A stretch of DNA of 64,000 nt from Nocardioides sp. (GTDB lineage Bacteria > Actinomycetota > Actinomycetes > Propionibacteriales > Nocardioidaceae): the NCBI RefSeq assembly GCF_030019515.1, contig NZ_JASEEQ010000012.1, positions 97,465-161,464 of the forward strand. The letters are read 5' to 3'. Shown in pieces: positions 59,501-64,000 of this stretch (position 1 is its first letter; each line of letters starts with the position of its first letter). The notes beneath the pieces are model-generated. The model was not told where the DNA came from and did not search any database. It saw nothing but the letters and a program-made list of their open reading frames with translations. A program made the translations under genes and the position numbers.

Positions 59501-59935
59501 GAGGGCCCCCTCGGCGAGCAGACGCTGCGCGGCTACCTCACCGGCTCCGTCGACGTCGTCCTGCGGCTGCGGTCCGAGGGCGGGCCGCGCTACCTGGTCG
59601 TCGACTACAAGACCAACTGGCTCGGTCCCACCGACGAGCCGCTGACCGCGCACAGCTACGCGCCGGACGCGCTCGACGCCGCGATGGGCCACTCCGACTA
59701 CCCCCTGCAGGCGCTGCTGTACGCCGCGGTCCTGCACCGCTTCCTCCGCTGGCGTCAGCCCGGCTACGACCCCGAGCGGCACCTCGGCGGCGTCCTCTAC
59801 CTCTACCTGCGCGGCATGTGCGGACCGGACGCCCCCGCGGTCGACGGCGCCCCGTGCGGCGTCTTCGCCTGGCGGCCACCGGTTGCCCTGGTCGAGGAGC
59901 TCTCCGACCTCCTGGACGGGGGTGCCGACCGATGA
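56576..59935 (+). CDS. recB: Exodeoxyribonuclease V subunit RecB
   Basis: 1119 residues from GTG 56576; three in-frame copies of GTGAGCACCCCT precede ATG 56609, so the start may be any of four codons. Superfamily I helicase: 'LLEASAGTGKTWTIGAL', 'IVLVDEFQDTDPVQWD', 'IGDPKQAIYAFRGGD', 'VTIHASKGLEYPVVYL', 'LLYVATTRAKSQ'. The nuclease core is 'LVVDYKTNWLG' near 1006 with His in 'TFGSLVHAVLEHT'. It unwinds and degrades ends with RecC and RecD. Confidence 0.96.
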   Translation: MSTPVSTPVSTMAPFSIADPLPTGTVLLEASAGTGKTWTIGALVTRYVAEGVARLEQMLVVTFGRAASQELRERVRAQLVEAERVLSPDPVAGDVGDSDLVTLLRSWSAEERRLGHRRVTEALAGFDAATIATTHQFCSMVLDSLGVAGDTDSRARLVEDLDDLVKETVDDLYLRAFAFGDGPPAFDLAEALAIARAAVGDPQATLEPADEDRTTPAGRRVSFARTVRDELDRRKRRLGILSYDDLLSQLADALEQPESAAAQRMRARWRIVLVDEFQDTDPVQWDVLDRAFSGHATMVLIGDPKQAIYAFRGGDVTTYLRAAETATTRQTLAVNRRSDGPLLDAFQALLAGAELGDERIVVRDVTAHHRESRLQGAPAPHPFRLRVVRRDTFGRRGSSTLTVGQIRPHVATDLALDVRRLLASGATWCGEPIRPRDVAVISYRHADLAAVREALLEAGVPAVIAGGGSVFATPAAVEWLTLLEALEQPHRSTRVRSAALTCFFGHTAADLDARGDDLTDEVADTLRGWVELFATRGLAAVLEAAAIGTGGGAGLPERVLAEVGGDRRLTDLRHIGEALHEVTLVERYGLPSLLTWLRGQVTEGRAGRGVERTRRLDSDAAAVQLVTIHASKGLEYPVVYLPALADRFVPKPTRPLFHDDAGTRCLDVGGSGGRSTDSWAEHSRRWADEEAGEWLRLLYVATTRAKSQVVAWWAPTKNAVASPLHRMLMRDLEGPDGAVSSAVPQSPAVPDDDAVIALFSAWRDRGGPSPEAAIHADPGADPPLPATPDLAARTFTRTVDTEWRRASYSSLSRVEAPTPVGAVASEPEVTAKDDEQLAPEPAPVPPPVAGDVPSPMAGLPVGATFGSLVHAVLEHTDPEAPDLRAELLGHIDEQLGWWPVDLDREELADALVAVCDSSLGPLADHTTLRQVPLGDRLREMEFELPLGDGLLGDLRPLLERHLPAGDPVRAYAAHLEGPLGEQTLRGYLTGSVDVVLRLRSEGGPRYLVVDYKTNWLGPTDEPLTAHSYAPDALDAAMGHSDYPLQALLYAAVLHRFLRWRQPGYDPERHLGGVLYLYLRGMCGPDAPAVDGAPCGVFAWRPPVALVEELSDLLDGGADR

Positions 59936-61686
59936 GCGAGCTGTTCGAGCCGGCCGACGAGCACGACTGGCGGATCGCGACCGGCGCCACCGGCCTGCTC
60001 GCCACCTTCAACGCGGCCGGCGTGCTGACCTCCAGCGACATCCACGTCGCGACCCGGATCTGCGTCCTGGGGGGCGAGGCCGACGAGCGGATGCTGCTGG
60101 CCGTCGCGCTCGCGGTGCGCGCGGTCCGGCGCGGCTCGGTCTGCCTCGACCTGGCGACCGTCGCCACGACCGCGCCCGACCTGCCCTGGCCGGAGGCGTG
60201 GCCGATCGCCGCGTCGCCGCTCGTGGACGCCGGCGTGGTCCGCTTCGACCACGACCTGCTCTACCTCGACCGGTACCACCGGCTCGAGCGCCAGGTCCAC
60301 GACGACCTCGCCGCCCGGCTGTCGCTCGCGCCGCCAGCGGTCGACGAGGAGCGGCTCGTGGCGGCGCTGGCGAAGGTCAGCGGCGGGCACTTCAGCGAGG
60401 AGCAGCGGGCGGCGGTCGTCGCGGCCGTGCGTCGCCGTACCACCATCCTGACCGGCGGGCCCGGCACCGGGAAGACGACGACGGTGGCCCGACTGCTCGC
60501 GCTGCTCGCCGACCAGGCCGCAGGACAGGGGAGCGGGCTCTCGATCGCGCTCGCCGCGCCGACCGGCAAGGCCGCGACCCGGCTCCAGGAGGCGGTGGCC
60601 ACCGAGCTCGCCGCCGTCGCGGTCGCCTGGCCCGAGGCGCCGGCGCTGGTCGGCCGCCTGGACGGGCTGACGCTGCACCGGCTCCTCGGCTGGCGCCCGG
60701 ACAACGCGACCCGGTTCCGCCACGACCGCGCCAACCGCCTCAAGTACGACGTGGTCGTCGTCGACGAGTCCTCGATGGTCGAGCTGACGATGATGGGCCG
60801 GCTGCTCGAGGCGCTGCGAGCGGACTCCCGGCTGGTGCTGGTCGGTGATCCGCAACAGCTCACGCCCGTCGGTGCGGGTGCGGTGCTGAGCGACCTCGTC
60901 GCCGGCTACGACGGCCGACCGGACTCCCCGGTCGCCGCGCTGAGCACCAACTTCCGGTCCGAGGAGGACATCGAGGCCCTGGCCGCCGCGCTCCGCTCCG
61001 GCGTGGCCGACGAGGTGGTCCGCGTGCTGCGCACGCCGTCGGACCAGGTGTCCTGGGTCGAGACGTCGGACCAGGCCGAGGTCGAGGCCGCGCTGCGGCC
61101 CGACTCGCTCGCCGCCGCGCGGGCGATCTGGGCGGCCGCCCACGACGAGGACGCCGGCCGCGCGCTGGCCGAGCTCGACCGCTACCGGCTGCTGTGCGCG
61201 CACCGCGAGGGCCCCTACGGCGTGCGGCGCTGGAACCGCCTCGTCGAGCGCTGGCTCGCCGAGGACCCGGAGGTGGACCTCTACGCGGAGTGGTACGTCG
61301 GTCGGCCGCTGCTGGTCACCAGCAACGACTACGCGCTCGACGTCTACAACGGGGAGAGCGGCGTGGTCGTGCGCCAGGGCCAACGGCGTCGGGTGTTCGT
61401 CGCCGGGTCGGAGCGACTCAGGGAGTTCGCGCCGGGCCGGCTCGAGGCGGTCGAGACGATGCACGCCATGACGATCCACAAGAGCCAGGGCAGCCAGGCC
61501 GACCGGGTGACCGTGCTGCTCCCGGACGAGGGCTCCCGGCTGCTCACCCGCGAGCTGTTCTACACCGCGGTCACCCGCGCCCGCCAGCACGTGCGCGTGG
61601 TCGGCTCCGAGGCCGCCGTACGCGCTGCCGTCGACACCCTGGCCGAGCGCGCCACGGGTCTGCGGCTGCGTCTCGCGCGCCGCTGA
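59932..61686 (+). CDS. recD: Exodeoxyribonuclease V subunit RecD
   Basis: 584 residues. Walker A 'TGGPGTGKTTTVARLLALL' (about 173-191), motif II 'VVVVDESSMVE', 'LVGDPQQLTPVGAGAVL', motif VI 'LFYTAVTRARQHVRVVG'. It is the fast 5'-3' helicase of RecBCD. ATG overlaps the recB stop, completing a recC-recB-recD operon. Confidence 0.96.
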   Translation: MSELFEPADEHDWRIATGATGLLATFNAAGVLTSSDIHVATRICVLGGEADERMLLAVALAVRAVRRGSVCLDLATVATTAPDLPWPEAWPIAASPLVDAGVVRFDHDLLYLDRYHRLERQVHDDLAARLSLAPPAVDEERLVAALAKVSGGHFSEEQRAAVVAAVRRRTTILTGGPGTGKTTTVARLLALLADQAAGQGSGLSIALAAPTGKAATRLQEAVATELAAVAVAWPEAPALVGRLDGLTLHRLLGWRPDNATRFRHDRANRLKYDVVVVDESSMVELTMMGRLLEALRADSRLVLVGDPQQLTPVGAGAVLSDLVAGYDGRPDSPVAALSTNFRSEEDIEALAAALRSGVADEVVRVLRTPSDQVSWVETSDQAEVEAALRPDSLAAARAIWAAAHDEDAGRALAELDRYRLLCAHREGPYGVRRWNRLVERWLAEDPEVDLYAEWYVGRPLLVTSNDYALDVYNGESGVVVRQGQRRRVFVAGSERLREFAPGRLEAVETMHAMTIHKSQGSQADRVTVLLPDEGSRLLTRELFYTAVTRARQHVRVVGSEAAVRAAVDTLAERATGLRLRLARR

Positions 61687-61740
61687 CGTAACCCCGACGC
61701 AACGTGGGGAGACTAGGGTCGAGGGTGGATTGGAGTTGTG

Positions 61741-62364
61741 ATGCCCTACCTGCTGCGCGTGGAGCTGCCCGACGTCCCGGGGTCGCTGGGGCGGCTCGCC
61801 ACGGCCATCGGTGAGGCCGGCGGCGACATCGAGGCGATCGAGATCGTCGAGAAGCGCCACGATGGCACGGCCGTCGACGACGTGTTCCTGGAGATGGATC
61901 CCGGCGCCATGCCCGACTCCGTGGTGTCGACGCTCCACGGCCTCGACGGCGTCCGGGTGCTGTGGATCGGCCGGTACCCCGCGGGCGGAAACCTGTTCCT
62001 CGACCTCGAGGCCGTCGAGGAGCTGACCGCGGACCCCGAGCACGCGCTCGGGCGGCTGATCGACCGGCTACCGGTGGTGTTCCGCGCCGACTGGGCCGCC
62101 CGGGTCAGCAAGGCCGACGGCATCGTCCACGCGACCGGCGCCGCCCCGAAGGACCTGGCCTGGCAGCCGATCGAGCGCGCCGAGACGATCGACTCCGAGG
62201 ACGAGAACAACCTGCACTGTGCCGCCCGGCTGAACAAGTCCGAGATCGTCGTCCTCGGCCGGCGTGGCGGCCCGGCCTTCCTCGACTCCGAGCTCGCCCG
62301 CCTCGGGCACCTGACCGGCCTCGCGATGTCGATCTCGCGCGCCGCCCGCGCCACCACTCCCTGA
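61741..62364 (+). CDS. ACT-domain amino-acid-binding protein
   Basis: 207 residues from ATG 61741 (GTG 61738 possible), GGAG upstream. N-terminal ACT fold: 'YLLRVELPDVPGSLGRLATA' and 'GGDIEAIEIVE'. The second half (AARVSKADGIVHATGAAPKD) is of unknown fold and resembles the C-terminal part of actinobacterial ACT regulators. Probably senses an amino acid; no enzyme partner is adjacent. Confidence 0.8.
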   Translation: MPYLLRVELPDVPGSLGRLATAIGEAGGDIEAIEIVEKRHDGTAVDDVFLEMDPGAMPDSVVSTLHGLDGVRVLWIGRYPAGGNLFLDLEAVEELTADPEHALGRLIDRLPVVFRADWAARVSKADGIVHATGAAPKDLAWQPIERAETIDSEDENNLHCAARLNKSEIVVLGRRGGPAFLDSELARLGHLTGLAMSISRAARATTP

Positions 62365-62377
62365 GCCGGGGGGTCGC

Positions 62378-62457
62378 ACGACGTCATCGGGACGGAGCAA
62401 CGGGTGACACTGTCCTGAGACACGGCAGAGCAACGAGTAACACCCTCCGCATGACGT
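62378..62457. repeat. Diverged relative of the 58-bp hairpin repeat
   Basis: Left ACGTCAT (62381-62387) and right CCTCCGCATGACGTC (62443-62457) keep the outer arms and the CACCCTCCG end of the 58-bp repeat, but the loop differs and contains a direct repeat of GAGCAACG-GT-ACAC at about 62394 and 62429. Lies between convergent genes, where it may end both messages. Confidence 0.55.
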
Positions 62458-62487
62458 CTGTGGGCGACCCGCAGCAGGGGCGTCCGC

Positions 62488-63810
62488 CTACGGGACCGAG
62501 CGGATCCTGGTCACGAACACCGAGCCGAGGATGGCGACCAGGAACGCCACGGCGTACAGCACGAAGTAGCCGACCGAGAAGCGCTCGCCGTCGGTCTCGG
62601 TGACCCCGCCGGCCGCCTCGACGACCAGCAGGATGAGCGCGGCGATGAACGGCGCGAACACCTGGGGCAGCGCGTTGGCGATGTTGATGACGCCCAGGTC
62701 CTTGGCGCGGTCCTCGGCGCCGGGCAGCACCTGGGTGATCAGGGCGAAGTCCACCGAGGTGTAGATCCCGTAGCCGATCCCCATCAGCACCGCCGCGGCC
62801 ACCGCGGCCGGCCAGGTCTGGCCGACCGCGAGGAGCAGCGACGCGAGCGAGCCCACGACGCCGGACCAGATCACGAACACCTTGCGCTTGCCGGTCCGGT
62901 CGCTCCAGATGCCGAAGACGACGGTGGTCGCCATGATCACCGCCGCGTAGATCGCGGTCAGCAGGAAGACCCGGTCGTCGGCCTCGTCCTTGTCGACGCC
63001 GATCACGTCCTGCAGGTAGTAAAGGAGGTAGAGCAGGCCGAGCGCGTTGCCCAGGTTGACCAGGAAGCGGGTGATCCAGGCCCACGCGAAGTCGGGGTGC
63101 CGGCGCGGCGAGACCCAGAACGACCGCAGGAACCCGCCCCAGCCCGACCACGACGGCCGCTCGTCCGGGGTGAGGGGGACGTCGCGGGAGCCGAAGCAGT
63201 ACGGCAGCGTCAGCACGACGAGCACGCCGGCGGTGACGGCGTACCCCGTCGCGATGCTGCCGGTGGCCGACGCGATGCCGGTGCCGCCGACGACGCCGAC
63301 GGTCTGGGCGACCGCGAGGATGCCCCCGACCCGGCCGCGCTCGCCGACCGGGACCTGGTCGGGCACCGTCGCGGTGACCGCGGCGAGCATCGCGTTCAGC
63401 GTCGCCTGCACGCCGCACCAGCCGATCGCCATCACGACGACGTTGTCGGCGACCGAGAGGAGCAGCAGCGACAGCGCGCCACCCACGGCGCCGCCGGCGA
63501 CCCAGGGCAGCCGGCGGCCGGCGCGCAGCGTGGTGCGGTCGGAGAAGGCGCCGAAGACCGGGTTGCACACCACGGACACGAACGCGCCCAGGCCGAGCAC
63601 GACCGAGAGCACCACCAACTTGTCGTCCGGCGAGATGGCCTCGGCCTGCTGGGCGAGCAGCACCTGGATCGGGCCGAAGAAGCCCGCCCAGAGTCCGATG
63701 CTCGCCAGCGTGATCGCGGCGATCCAGCGGCCCGGCGGGTTCGTGGTCGGCTCGGCCAACGCGGAGCGCGGGGCCGGGGTGGTCGCGGTCACCTCCGCAT
63801 GGTGCAGCAC
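62488..63810 (-). CDS. MFS transporter
   Basis: 440 residues, twelve membrane helices. Loop 2-3 motif A reads 'GAFSDRTTLRAGRRLPW', matching 'G-SDR-G-R' and repeated at loop 8-9 ('GIWSDRTGKRKVFVIW'). The architecture resembles sugar or efflux members of the GPH/MFS group. The GTG at 63810 has a poorly spaced ribosome site; GTG 63792 is an alternative, which would overlap a three-codon ATG CGG AGG TGA behind GGAGG. Substrate unknown. Confidence 0.85.
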   Translation of the reverse strand: MLHHAEVTATTPAPRSALAEPTTNPPGRWIAAITLASIGLWAGFFGPIQVLLAQQAEAISPDDKLVVLSVVLGLGAFVSVVCNPVFGAFSDRTTLRAGRRLPWVAGGAVGGALSLLLLSVADNVVVMAIGWCGVQATLNAMLAAVTATVPDQVPVGERGRVGGILAVAQTVGVVGGTGIASATGSIATGYAVTAGVLVVLTLPYCFGSRDVPLTPDERPSWSGWGGFLRSFWVSPRRHPDFAWAWITRFLVNLGNALGLLYLLYYLQDVIGVDKDEADDRVFLLTAIYAAVIMATTVVFGIWSDRTGKRKVFVIWSGVVGSLASLLLAVGQTWPAAVAAAVLMGIGYGIYTSVDFALITQVLPGAEDRAKDLGVINIANALPQVFAPFIAALILLVVEAAGGVTETDGERFSVGYFVLYAVAFLVAILGSVFVTRIRSVP

Positions 63811-63814
63811 CTCC

Positions 63815-63881
63815 CCCGTCGAGTGACGGGAAATGGCTGGGAAACCCTCTGCGGGTCAGCCACCACGCGTCACTCGACGGG
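63815..63881. repeat. Long interrupted inverted repeat upstream of the MFS gene
   Basis: Outer arms CCCGTCGAGTGACG (63815-63828) and CGTCACTCGACGGG (63868-63881) are perfect, inner arms TGGCTG (63834-63839) and CAGCCA (63857-63862) also pair, around a 17-base loop. It could be an operator or a further repeat family; it directly precedes the MFS start. Confidence 0.65.
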
Positions 63882-63891
63882 CAGCCGACCC

Positions 63892-64000
<109 letters not shown>

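Noticed and set aside
56468..59782. 1104-codon minus-strand frame across recB
   Set aside because: Antisense to intact helicase and nuclease motifs of RecB; no domains of its own.

Overview
The window comes from a high-GC actinobacterium. Alternative GTG starts are frequent, genes overlap as ATGA or GTGA, and the gene set (F420H2:NADP oxidoreductase, aerobic CO dehydrogenase, RecBCD, HelR remnant, PGPGW protein) fits Nocardioidaceae, most likely Nocardioides. The genus is an inference from gene content. The last ~109 bases are almost pure G and look like a sequencing or assembly artefact at a contig end.

Bases 1-16847 are the right arm of a tailed-phage prophage. Baseplate and tail genes and a beta-helix tailspike come first, followed by a lysis-type block (several small membrane proteins, a membrane-anchored collagen-like protein, a Cys/His hydrolase candidate, an EEP-family protein) interrupted by antisense zinc-ribbon/SEC-C cargo. 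A string of small overlapping phage genes leads to a first tyrosine recombinase. Next is a cargo pair, a ParB-domain protein and a D12-class adenine methyltransferase. A minus-strand operon closes the prophage (small genes, second tyrosine recombinase, ribbon-helix-helix protein). Its first gene abuts a 38-bp 3' half of a tRNA-Arg gene, which I read as the attachment site.

Host DNA from 16848 to ~26 kb carries a secreted GH92 mannosidase, a frameshifted small membrane-protein gene, an orphan sensor kinase, a DUF1059 miniprotein, a LacI-type regulator behind a well-formed promoter/operator, and a large secreted GH13 amylase. At ~26.4-27.3 kb a deletion has fused the start of a tautomerase gene to the 3' third of helR.

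From 27.3 to 43.8 kb lies a carbon monoxide oxidation island. It has two complete coxM-coxS-coxL sets (one with the canonical form I AYRCSFR loop, one with AYACSFR), a MocA-like cytidylyltransferase, a LysR regulator, an XdhC protein fused to a YHS domain, coxG, five consecutive small single-helix membrane proteins, and a convergent operon with coxD (MoxR ATPase), coxE (VWA) and a GIY-YIG-like protein. An AbiEi/DUF559 gene framed by two identical 58-bp hairpin repeats interrupts the island. The coxD start carries two tandem 80-bp repeats, each a 27-codon mini-ORF joined by ATGA overlaps, an organisation like mycobacterial MIRUs.

From 43.9 to 63.8 kb are an acyl-CoA dehydrogenase with a divergent TetR regulator, F420H2:NADP oxidoreductase, a PQ-loop membrane protein, a hexapeptide acyltransferase, a PGPGW protein convergent with a short WhiG/FliA-like sigma factor, a GAF-domain kinase divergent from an ABC exporter across a palindrome cluster, recC-recB-recD, an ACT-domain protein and an MFS transporter. 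Several intergenic spaces hold long perfect hairpins.
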